Shown here: positions 1 to 6,323 of the stretch, one piece after another
How the letters are laid out: each line of letters opens with the position of its first letter
Position numbering within the stretch: the stretch's first letter is position 1
Assembly: GCA_013204195.1 (NCBI GenBank)
Contig: JABMOJ010000303.1
Location: 1 to 6,932 of the forward strand
Reading direction: 5' to 3'
Origin: SAR86 cluster bacterium
Lineage (GTDB): Bacteria > Pseudomonadota > Gammaproteobacteria > Pseudomonadales > Azotimanducaceae
DNA: 6,932 nucleotides
The notes under the pieces: model-generated
What the model was told of the DNA's origin: nothing
Databases searched by the model: none
The model's input: the letters and a program-made list of their open reading frames with translations, nothing else
Translations under genes and position numbers: made by a program

Positions 1-399
1 ACGATAGGCATCGTAAGGTGTGGCGAGCGTGCCGAAGGCATAACCGTCGAAGGAGTAGGTGGTATGTACATGTAAGTCGCCAAAATAGGCTTTGCGTTCT
101 TTCGATACGTCTTCGGGGCTGCTTGTTTCGGCTGCAGCAGGTTCGGTTTCGCGTTGCAGCAGTGCGCTATCTGTCTCAAAAATCTGCGCCGCCCAACCAC
201 CATCTTTTGCCTGCTCGACCAGCATCGCGTCGATCTTTGCCGTTTCCATGATTAAACTTTCGTCGCCGTGTCGCTCTGCTGGCATGCTCAACGCCTGGTT
301 TGAGTCATCTGAACAGGCCGTTAGAAACGCCCCCAGGGCGAACACGATAAGGTAACTTGCTGGTCTGTGCTGCCTAACTCTTGCCGCTTCGTTTATCAT
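1..399 (-). CDS. DUF3604 family lipoprotein, N-terminal part (runs off the window edge)
   Basis: The open frame starts at 399 and is still open at base 1, giving the first 133 residues. Residues 14-29 form a lipoprotein signal: a hydrophobic stretch ending in the lipobox LTAC, with Cys29 as the predicted lipidated residue. Ser30 at +2 would favour outer-membrane sorting by Lol rules. After a low-complexity linker, YFGDLHVHTTYSFDGYAFG (residues 105-123) matches the opening metal-site motif of DUF3604, a PHP-like family, with His110 and His112 as likely ligands. The same motif occurs in the gene just upstream, so the two are paralogues. The ATG overlaps the upstream stop as ATGA. GGAG lies about 13 nt before the start, which is long for a Shine-Dalgarno site, so translational coupling is likely. 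The DUF3604 reaction is not established. The catalytic core lies outside the window, so intactness cannot be judged. Confidence 0.88.
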   Translation of the reverse strand, partial: MINEAARVRQHRPASYLIVFALGAFLTACSDDSNQALSMPAERHGDESLIMETAKIDAMLVEQAKDGGWAAQIFETDSALLQRETEPAAAETSSPEDVSKERKAYFGDLHVHTTYSFDGYAFGTLATPYDAYR

Positions 400-2342
400 T
401 TTTCTGGGTTATCTCCGGTCTTAATCCAAATAGGTGAGCCCCATGCCATTTCTGTTACTGTCGCCGCGGCGTCAGTGGGTGGCTCGCGCCCGAGTCTTAA
501 ACTGTCATAGGTTGTCCAGCGGCAGGTGGGGTTCTGTACCACGCGCACGTAATAGAAAGCATCTTCTTGCGGGCTGAAATCGGGATCAGTCCAAAGGGTC
601 TTGAGTTCTGCAGCGCCTGCACTAGGGTCCCAGCTACAGTCGTTGAGGTTCACCTGGGCGTTGTTCGCTTCACACTTGCCCGTGGTGACGTTTAAGGTTG
701 AACCGCCGCAGGCGACATCAAAAACCACTTCTTGCCGAGTTCCTGCTTCTATCCAGCCCTTGACGACTTGTAGTTTTGCCAAGGGCGCATTATCTGGATC
801 CTGCACCGCCCATGCAAATAAAGAGACGGCCGTGGGTTTCGCCGCATTGGCGTTTAATCTGCCACCCATCGGCACGCCATGCTCATAGGCGGCTACCAAA
901 TCACCGGTGCTTGCTATATCCGTTGGTAGCTCAAACCCAGCGAACATACGCAGCTTAATGCGCGTCCCGCTGGTTGCATAGACTTCTTTGCGCTGCATAG
1001 CATCGAATAAGGCTTCGCGCGTATTGTCCGGTGCCCAAACCGCGGCGAGGCCACCGGGATTATTCAACCTGATGCCAGTGACGTTGTCTGTCGACATTCT
1101 GCGTTCTGCCGGTGAAGAGGCAAAGGTTGTAGCGCCGCGATAATCCCACTCTTCGGTGTCCCCGGGATTCGAGTTATGCGTGTCCGTTGAACCAATCATA
1201 CCGAACTCAAGGGGGTTTACGCCGATTTTATCCTCTAGTGCTAAACCTGTTTGTAGGCCATCGCGTGCCATCGACGTTGGATAAATACAGGAAGTCTCTT
1301 GGCCTTCGTCGCACGGCGGGAAGAATTGCTCAAATCCGCATTCCTCATCACCGGCACCAAAAGCCACAGAGCATTCTGAGTTACCCTTAATCTGAAATAC
1401 TTCAACGAGCGGCTCATTGCGTTCTCTGAGCTTCCAGTCTGCCTCGGTGTAGGCAACGCCATCTATCGTTTCGCCGGAAAACGCAAGCCCCCAAGTTTTG
1501 TTCAAATTGTGAGGAATCGTTAGAAACTGGCAATCAATCGTGCAGGTCGCTTCGAGCTCTTTCCACAACTCGATTTCTGATATCGCATCAAACGAAGACA
1601 CCGCATACTTTGGAACGTCCATCGATCTGAAAACAATATTGCGGTGGAGCTTGCCTCGATCGGGCAAAGCTGGCGAATATTCATAGGCTGCAAACGTGGT
1701 GAACTTGCCTGGCTGGTAATGCCTGTCAGCTGCATCCTGAATTTTTTGCCAGGTTTGTGCTGCATAATCGCGCTCGCGCACTGGGTCATCATTAAATACG
1801 TCAAAACGCTTGACGGGCGGCCGCTGCTGCGCCCTGCTGCGTAATTCCAAAAATCCGAGAATTGAGGGCGATTCCATCTTGTCGCACTCTTCGATACCAG
1901 CCGCGCTCAAATCGGGGCCAGTACAGGCGATACGACGGCCAAAAGTTTCCGCGTGGTCTGTTAGTGCAGCAAAATCGAGAGGGCGGGTCAGCTCGATTCG
2001 TTCGCCGGTTCGAAGAGCGCCGCTCTCTCCTTGGGCGATCCGGTAAGCCGTATCCATGTCCATGCGGTTTCCAAACAGGTAGGCATCACTGGAAATACTT
2101 GTGTGAACGTGGAGGTCGCCAAAATAAACATTCTTCAGCGGGTTTGCCGCTTGCGCCTCCAAGGCTTGTCTTTCTGGGCGATAGAATGACTGTTCGGCTT
2201 GGCGGCTAGCACTGTCGCGAACCATCGCGATGTCTTCTTCAGTATTAGGCAGCGAGAGTGCATTTGAAATGAGTAGCAATCGATAGCCGCCAAAAATCGC
2301 TGCAGCCAAGACCGCTAATCCGACCCACTTTTTCCAGCTCAT
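396..2342 (-). CDS. DUF3604 family protein, membrane-anchored or exported
   Basis: This 648-residue protein has the usual length for DUF3604 (PF12228), which is distantly related to PHP-type metal-dependent hydrolases. Residues 4-25 form one hydrophobic segment after KK, a signal anchor or signal peptide. Likely metal-site motifs follow in order: YFGDLHVHTS (73-82, His78 and His80), LTDHAE (127-132), PHN (277-279) and GSTDTHN (384-390). The C-terminus carries AWGSPIWI (633-640), close to a tail common in the family. Twelve cysteines, all after the anchor, fit disulfides outside the cytoplasm. I chose the ATG at 2342 because AGGGGA lies 7 nt upstream and the signal sequence begins there; the TTG at 2426 would add 28 residues before it. 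It is first in an operon with the second DUF3604 gene and diverges from a TetR regulator. Substrate and reaction are unknown. Family is secure; hydrolase activity is inferred. Confidence 0.95.
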   Translation of the reverse strand: MSWKKWVGLAVLAAAIFGGYRLLLISNALSLPNTEEDIAMVRDSASRQAEQSFYRPERQALEAQAANPLKNVYFGDLHVHTSISSDAYLFGNRMDMDTAYRIAQGESGALRTGERIELTRPLDFAALTDHAETFGRRIACTGPDLSAAGIEECDKMESPSILGFLELRSRAQQRPPVKRFDVFNDDPVRERDYAAQTWQKIQDAADRHYQPGKFTTFAAYEYSPALPDRGKLHRNIVFRSMDVPKYAVSSFDAISEIELWKELEATCTIDCQFLTIPHNLNKTWGLAFSGETIDGVAYTEADWKLRERNEPLVEVFQIKGNSECSVAFGAGDEECGFEQFFPPCDEGQETSCIYPTSMARDGLQTGLALEDKIGVNPLEFGMIGSTDTHNSNPGDTEEWDYRGATTFASSPAERRMSTDNVTGIRLNNPGGLAAVWAPDNTREALFDAMQRKEVYATSGTRIKLRMFAGFELPTDIASTGDLVAAYEHGVPMGGRLNANAAKPTAVSLFAWAVQDPDNAPLAKLQVVKGWIEAGTRQEVVFDVACGGSTLNVTTGKCEANNAQVNLNDCSWDPSAGAAELKTLWTDPDFSPQEDAFYYVRVVQNPTCRWTTYDSLRLGREPPTDAAATVTEMAWGSPIWIKTGDNPEK

Positions 2343-2365
2343 ACAGGTGTCCCCTGCCAAATCTC

Positions 2366-2386
2366 TAATTAGCGTTATGCTAACTA
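2366..2386. promoter_or_regulatory. Candidate operator dyad between the TetR and DUF3604 genes
   Basis: TTAGC (2369-2373) and GCTAA (2379-2383) are perfect inverted repeats around a 5-nt centre. After one mismatch pair (2368/2384), two more outer pairs match (2366-2367 with 2385-2386), giving a 21-bp dyad. It lies midway in the divergent gap, about 25 bp from the DUF3604 start. TetR-family dimers commonly bind such dyads in the gap between themselves and a divergent target. Binding here is inference. Confidence 0.5.
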
Positions 2387-2390
2387 TATT
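2385..2390 (+). promoter_or_regulatory. Possible -10 element for the TetR-family gene
   Basis: TATATT matches five of six bases of the sigma-70 -10 consensus. No convincing -35 hexamer lies 16-18 bp upstream. The element touches the right edge of the putative operator, as expected for autorepression. It is AT-rich sequence, so chance is a real alternative. Confidence 0.25.
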
Positions 2391-2450
2391 TATGGCAATG
2401 ATAGCCGTAGAATGTTGATATCGCAAGCGAGACTAAAGAGGACCGAAGCT

Positions 2451-3131
2451 GTGGGCCCCATTCAGAAAAAGCAAAAGAAAGTACTTACGAGCGAGCCTAA
2501 GAATGAGTCGCCGCCGAAACAAAAACGTAGTCGTGCGGAAACGGAGCGACGCCTTATCGACGTCGCCCTTGAGCTCATTCGAGACAATGGCGTGCTAGCC
2601 GGGCTCAATCTTCGGCAGGTCGCTGAAGGCGCAGGCGTTAACCGAGGTAACATTTATCACTATTTTGGTTCACGTCAGGAGCTTCTGCGGGCTGCTATCA
2701 ATCGTCAGTTTGAGGCGATAGTCGAGTCTCTCACGAAGAATCAAGTGAAAGCGGGATTTGTTCTCCGAAGGCTCAGGTCTTTCGGCTCGAACGTCAGCAA
2801 TGACACCAATGACAGCATGTTGCGTGCGCTGCTGGTACTTGACGGGGATGATACGGTGGATCCGATTCCGCTATACGAGACGGGTCTTAGCCAGCTACGC
2901 CAAGATGTTATTGATGGCGATATTGATAAAGGTCACGATCTTGAGGCGCTGCAGGTAGCATTGTCTGCCATGCTGCGTGGTTATCGAATCTTCCGCTTAC
3001 CCTACGCCAAGCGCGTAGGGATGACGCCGAGGGAACTTGACGCCCGCGTCAGCAACACACTTAGCATTTGGCTCGAAGCCATGGCACGTCCGCCGACGGA
3101 GAGCCAGCGCCGCGATAATGCATCAAATTAA
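2451..3131 (+). CDS. TetR/AcrR family transcriptional regulator
   Basis: Counted from the GTG at 2451 the protein has 226 residues, normal for TetR regulators. After a basic, charged N-terminal tail comes the TetR DNA-binding domain: helix 1 RRLIDVALELIRDNG (residues 33-47), then the helix-turn-helix LNLRQVAEGAGVNRGNIYHYF (52-72) with the characteristic YHYF end. The rest is a helical ligand-binding and dimerisation domain too divergent to suggest a ligand. I prefer the GTG because AGAGGA lies 8 nt upstream. An in-frame ATG at 2412 would add 13 residues but has no visible ribosome binding site; both starts are possible. The gene is divergent from the DUF3604 pair and converges with the MFS gene. 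It probably represses its divergent neighbours, perhaps also the transporter, and releases DNA on binding a small molecule. The class is certain; the targets are inferred. Confidence 0.94.
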   Translation: MGPIQKKQKKVLTSEPKNESPPKQKRSRAETERRLIDVALELIRDNGVLAGLNLRQVAEGAGVNRGNIYHYFGSRQELLRAAINRQFEAIVESLTKNQVKAGFVLRRLRSFGSNVSNDTNDSMLRALLVLDGDDTVDPIPLYETGLSQLRQDVIDGDIDKGHDLEALQVALSAMLRGYRIFRLPYAKRVGMTPRELDARVSNTLSIWLEAMARPPTESQRRDNASN

Positions 3132-3254
3132 AAAAGCGTTGCAGTTCGTTGAGTTATAGCCAGGAGACTCGATAAGGCGGTTGCCCAAAAAACACAGAAG
3201 CCAACTGAGTCATCAAGCCAAGTGGAAGGCATCGGTTGGCGCGGATGCCAGTGT

Positions 3255-3289
3255 GGCGACAGGCTGCCCAAAATGGTTGGCCTGTCGCC
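3255..3289. terminator. Strong hairpin in the convergent gap, possible bidirectional terminator
   Basis: GGCGACAGGC (3255-3264) and GCCTGTCGCC (3280-3289) form a perfect 10-bp GC-rich stem. The 15-nt loop can add CCA/TGG pairing (3268-3270 with 3274-3276). It lies between the 3' ends of the TetR gene and the MFS gene, where a two-way terminator would be expected. Neither side has a U-tract, so it is not a canonical intrinsic terminator. It could instead be a REP-like element or a 3'-end stabilising structure. Confidence 0.45.
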
Positions 3290-3299
3290 GGATTGATAC

Positions 3300-3339
3300 G
3301 AGCCGCTCTACGCGAGCCGCTCTACGCGAGCCGCTCTAC
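3300..3339. repeat. 14-bp tandem repeat, about 2.9 copies
   Basis: GAGCCGCTCTACGC occurs at 3300-3313 and 3314-3327, followed by the first 12 bases again at 3328-3339. The copies are identical. Each unit contains GAGC-C-GCTC, a short near-dyad. The array is non-coding and sits just beyond the hairpin at 3255-3289, 21 bp past the MFS stop codon. Exact identity suggests recent slippage expansion. Confidence 0.85.
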
Positions 3340-3359
3340 ATTCTTGTCGCTGCTACTTT

Positions 3360-4859
3360 TTACGACGTTGCCAGAGGCGCGACGAAGTCACGTTTTAGCG
3401 TTCGAGCAGACATGAAAAAGCAGCCTGCAGCAACGATGAACCACAATACCGTCACGGAGACTGCGTTCTTGAGTCCCGTTGAGTTTGCCGCATCACAGAC
3501 TACTCGTTGTGCATCGCTAAGTACGGAATCGTTAGCACCGCAAATGGCCGGTGTTAGTTGGCCGGCAAAATTGCTGTCGGCAAGTTGCAGGCTCATAAAC
3601 ATGTCACTCATAAAGCCAACGAAATACGGCCCAATACCGTTGCCTATGACTGAGACCAGAATCAGTAGCGTAGCAATGGCGGTAGCGCGCGAACGGGCGC
3701 TGACGACGCCTTGGCCTATATTGTACTGCGCACCCAGGTAAGCGTAGTGACACATGGCGGCAACCCCCCACAACACAAATACGACCCGCAGATCTTCCGC
3801 AAAGAAAGCCGCGATATAGGCAGGTACCGCGATCAGCAGGCCGATACCGGGAATCCAGGCCACCGCCGTTTGGTAGCGGGGTGTAAACTTTTCTGTTAGG
3901 TAGCCGCCGAAAAATGTGCCGATCGCGGCCAGGAATGACAAGGGCGCGCCGAAATAGATGGCAGCGTCACGGACATCGAGGCCGTGTTCGCGCTGCAAAA
4001 AAGGCGCCTGAAAGCTACTCAAGCCATAACCGACAAAGGCAACCATGGCGGCGCCGATTGCCATCCACCAAAAGGTTGGTTTGTGTTTGAGTTCTTTGAA
4101 CGCATCGCCCCAATGGGCAGGTGCTGTCGGGGCCAGATCTGGGCCGTCAGAGTAACCGCGAGGTGGCTCTTTGATGGTGAAAAGCACAACCATTGCGATC
4201 AAAATGCCCGGCAGTCCGACGACGACAAACGCAATTCTCCAGCCTTCGATTGAGGCCCAGTCTAGCGCTGTAAACAAGCTGCCAAGACCGATGCTCGTAA
4301 TCCAGGCGCCGAAATCAGCGCCTTCCATCTGTGCAATTGGGCCGCCAAATAGGTTGGCAAGGACTGAACCCAGGGTAACACCCATAGCGTAAATCCCCAG
4401 CGCCGTCGCCCGCTTGCGGGCAATAAAGTAGTCGCCAATGATAGAGTTGGCCGGCGGCGTACAGCCGGCTTCACCAATGGCAACTCCGATTCTGAAAAAC
4501 AGTAGCATCGCAAAGCCAGCGGCGAATCCACACAAGGCAGTCATCAGCGACCACAAAATAATACAAACGGTAATCACTCTGACACGATTGGAGCGGTCGG
4601 CCCACAGAGCGATGGGTAGCCCCATAACGGCATAAAAAAGTGCAAAGGGAGGGCCGTATAGCAGCCCCCATTGGGAATCGGTCAGTCCGAATGAGTCGAT
4701 GATGGGCTGGGCGACAACCGCAATGAGCGTCCTGTCGACGAAATTCAGCGTATAAACGACCATGAGCAAAAACAACACGTAGTTTCTGTATCCCGGTTCG
4801 CCGTAGCCAGTTATGTGACCATCGTGTGCTGCTTCTGATACTTCTGCTGCAGTGCTCAT
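3360..4859 (-). CDS. MFS transporter, spinster-like family
   Basis: This 499-residue inner-membrane carrier has about 12 hydrophobic segments, starting at YVLFLLMVVYTLNFVDRTLI (residues 27-46). Diagnostic sequence includes FVDRTL in helix 1, LTDSQWGLLYGPPFALFY (59-76), motif A as GLPIALWADRSNR (80-92), and the IGEAGCTPPANS signature (128-139), which together resemble the spinster-like MFS group. Loops after helix 5 (about 172-207) and before the last helix (about 420-463) are long. The second contains Cys440 and Cys455, possibly a disulfide. I chose the ATG at 4859 because AGGA lies 8 nt upstream; the TTG at 4916 adds 19 polar residues with little support. Bacterial members are proton-coupled carriers of varied organic compounds, and the substrate cannot be read from sequence. 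It converges on the TetR gene and stands alone on its strand, with a long upstream gap. Confidence 0.93.
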   Translation of the reverse strand: MSTAAEVSEAAHDGHITGYGEPGYRNYVLFLLMVVYTLNFVDRTLIAVVAQPIIDSFGLTDSQWGLLYGPPFALFYAVMGLPIALWADRSNRVRVITVCIILWSLMTALCGFAAGFAMLLFFRIGVAIGEAGCTPPANSIIGDYFIARKRATALGIYAMGVTLGSVLANLFGGPIAQMEGADFGAWITSIGLGSLFTALDWASIEGWRIAFVVVGLPGILIAMVVLFTIKEPPRGYSDGPDLAPTAPAHWGDAFKELKHKPTFWWMAIGAAMVAFVGYGLSSFQAPFLQREHGLDVRDAAIYFGAPLSFLAAIGTFFGGYLTEKFTPRYQTAVAWIPGIGLLIAVPAYIAAFFAEDLRVVFVLWGVAAMCHYAYLGAQYNIGQGVVSARSRATAIATLLILVSVIGNGIGPYFVGFMSDMFMSLQLADSNFAGQLTPAICGANDSVLSDAQRVVCDAANSTGLKNAVSVTVLWFIVAAGCFFMSARTLKRDFVAPLATS

Positions 4860-4925
4860 TGATGTCGTCCTGTCATTTTTGTTGTTCTCGCGATGTAAGG
4901 CCAAAATACGCCCCAAGCTCCAACG

Positions 4926-4977
4926 ATAGCATGGCTAATTCCGTTTGCTCGAAAGTCAGGAACAAGACAAGCTAATT
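4926..4977 (-). promoter_or_regulatory. Two AATTAGC heptamers upstream of the MFS gene
   Basis: On the minus strand AATTAGC occurs at 4971-4977 and 4934-4940, in the same orientation and 37 bp apart. The second is followed by ATGCTAT, giving AATTAGC-C-ATGCTA. The candidate TetR operator reads AATTAGC-GTT-ATGCTA, the same halves with a different spacing. These sites lie about 75-120 bp before the MFS start codon. I saw this heptamer nowhere else in the window. A shared regulator is possible but unproven, because the spacing differs. Confidence 0.3.
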
Positions 4978-5282
4978 TATAAAGGCGATGCCTTTGGTGT
5001 TCCGTATTACGTTGTCTAGGGAGTAGGGCGCACGAGTAAAGTCTGGCGACATACTATATTTTCCAGTAAGCACTAATCAATCAATCATTGCTCGAATTGA
5101 AATCTGCTGTGGTGTTGCGAGTGTGCATGTTCTGACGGTTATTGAGAGGCGTCGTTGTTCGAGAATTCGATCCTGAGCCTATAGGCGGCGTTATTGGGCT
5201 AGTGCGGCGTGTGATATCATTTTGGCGATTGACGCTGGTCTTGCGGCTTCATTGATATTTGAGTCCTGCAGGAGTTATTTTG

Positions 5283-5403
5283 GGTGCCTAGCGCAGGAGG
5301 TTTGTGATTTATATTTCCGCAAGGCATCAATCCTACCCATCTCTAGAGTTCGATGCCTTGCGTTTAGCGCAAAACACGTTGGTGTTGGTCTGGATTAGGC
5401 GCC
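5283..5403. repeat. Nested inverted repeats, possible structured RNA
   Basis: A perfect 11-bp stem is formed by CGCAAGGCATC (5318-5328) and GATGCCTTGCG (5352-5362) around a 23-nt loop containing the palindrome CTCTAGAG (5341-5348). Outside it GCGC (5291-5294) can pair with GCGC (5367-5370). An outer stem pairs GGTGCCTA (5283-5290) with TAGGCGCC (5396-5403), with one G-T wobble. No T-tract follows on either strand, so a simple terminator is unlikely. On the plus strand TTGACG (5229-5234) with GATATT (5254-5259) could be a weak promoter with a long 19-bp spacer. Confidence 0.4.
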
Positions 5404-5471
5404 TTTCGTGATCGTCGATTGCTGTGCAACTTTCAGAGGCTAACGCTTTGCTTGAGTCGACGCTAAATTTA

Positions 5472-6323
5472 TTATTTCTTGGCTAGTTGATCTTCGTAAT
5501 GCTTGGAATGCAGCGCGAGTTCTTCCACATAGTCGGCTATTTGCGAGGTCGCGGTGTCGGGCAGTTCGTGGAAATCGGTAATGTATTGTTCAGGAACAGA
5601 CCTGAACGAAACACTAATCCGGCGAAGCTCGAAGTCTGCCAGTTCAGTATGAAGCTGGGGTTCGCGCCCGGTTCTTACCTGGGTAATACGATGATACAAA
5701 CGGTCCTTGAAGTTGGGGCCGCTCAATATGGTCACTGATCTGTGTCTGGTCCACAGAGATAGTTCGGGGTCGGGGCTGATTTCTGGGTCTAAAAATTCAA
5801 GCAAGCCAGGCTGGCCGACGGAAAACATGATGACCGGTCCTGGCTCCCCGTCGCGGTGCATTCGCAGTCGAGCATAGTCACGGGGCTGCCCTTGGCCCAC
5901 CTCACGTCCGTAGTAGTTGATGAGACAGGTGTTGGGCAATGCCGACTTTTCATTATCAGTGTCAGTGTCACTGACATGCTCATGGGAAGCGGCAAGCACT
6001 TCTACCAACCGGTCGAGGATGTTCTGCATTACCGCGGGAAAGGGTTCGCCTCGCAGGCAGCGGTCGTTCAAGTGTTCCGGTTCGGCGTAGTAGCCCAAGC
6101 AGGCAAATTGCCAGGCGCCCAACCAATATACAGGCCGAGTTAGGCGGCGACCGTGCTTAGCGCTGCGCTGCTTGCTAGCACCATGAAATCGTTGTTCCCA
6201 AAGCGGACGTAAAGCGCCGAAGTAGTCGATCAATTCCCCCGCCTCTGCGACGGAAATGAATTGCGGCAGATAGGAAAAGCCGCTCTGCAATATGGCTTGT
6301 CTGCCGTCCTGCACTTCAAACAT
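5472..6323 (-). CDS. AlkB-like Fe(II)/2-oxoglutarate-dependent oxygenase
   Basis: This 283-residue protein carries the AlkB-type double-stranded beta-helix core. Family members oxidise substrates, classically alkylated nucleic-acid bases, using iron, 2-oxoglutarate and oxygen. Visible core: LINYYG (134-139), then MHRDGEPGP (155-163) giving the HxD iron ligands His156 and Asp158, the distal ligand His211 in LYHRI, and RRISVSFR (234-241). The last corresponds to the AlkB RxNxTFR motif that binds 2-oxoglutarate; both arginines are kept (Arg235, Arg241), but Asn is Ser237 and Thr is Ser239. It is longer than E. coli AlkB (216 residues), with an acidic stretch SDTDTDNE (118-125) before the core. 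The ATG at 6323 overlaps the hydrolase stop by 8 nt with GGAG 10 nt upstream; an in-frame TTG at 6353 is less likely. The gene ends in tandem TAATAA stops. DNA repair is plausible, but the substrate is unproven. Confidence 0.9.
   Translation of the reverse strand: MFEVQDGRQAILQSGFSYLPQFISVAEAGELIDYFGALRPLWEQRFHGASKQRSAKHGRRLTRPVYWLGAWQFACLGYYAEPEHLNDRCLRGEPFPAVMQNILDRLVEVLAASHEHVSDTDTDNEKSALPNTCLINYYGREVGQGQPRDYARLRMHRDGEPGPVIMFSVGQPGLLEFLDPEISPDPELSLWTRHRSVTILSGPNFKDRLYHRITQVRTGREPQLHTELADFELRRISVSFRSVPEQYITDFHELPDTATSQIADYVEELALHSKHYEDQLAKK

Larger units (their letters stand above)
4860..5471. other. Gene-free region of about 610 bp with inverted repeats
   Basis: No frame here gives a credible protein, and I see no tRNA or known RNA family. 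It lies between the MFS start and the oxygenase stop, both on the minus strand. Contents: the MFS ribosome binding site and AATTAGC heptamers near the left end; a short hairpin AAAGGC-GAT-GCCTTT at 4981-4995; the palindrome TCCTGCAGGA at 5264-5273; and a larger nested structure at 5283-5403. It may hold the MFS promoter and leader, a small RNA, or decayed sequence. Confidence 0.6.

Noticed and set aside
18..355. Two overlapping plus-strand open frames at the left edge
   Set aside because: They are shadows of the minus-strand DUF3604 lipoprotein, whose signal peptide, lipobox and FGDLHVHT motif are unmistakable.
3300..3339. CRISPR-like array
   Set aside because: The 14-bp units abut with no spacers, are far shorter than CRISPR repeats, and no cas gene is present.
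3181..3741. A 186-codon plus-strand open frame
   Set aside because: Most of it is antisense to the well-supported MFS gene, it begins with TTG in the convergent gap, and its translation shows no recognisable domain.
4981..4995. Hairpin AAAGGC-GAT-GCCTTT as an intrinsic terminator
   Set aside because: The stem is only 6 bp with weak A-T ends, and no T-tract follows on either strand. No gene ends just before it.
5318..5362. Integron attC site
   Set aside because: The stem arms are perfect rather than bulged, and the RYYYAAC/GTTRRRY core pair is missing. No integrase or cassette gene is nearby.
5856..6143. A 95-codon plus-strand open frame
   Set aside because: It lies entirely antisense to the AlkB-like gene, including its iron-binding HxD region, and has no supporting motif.
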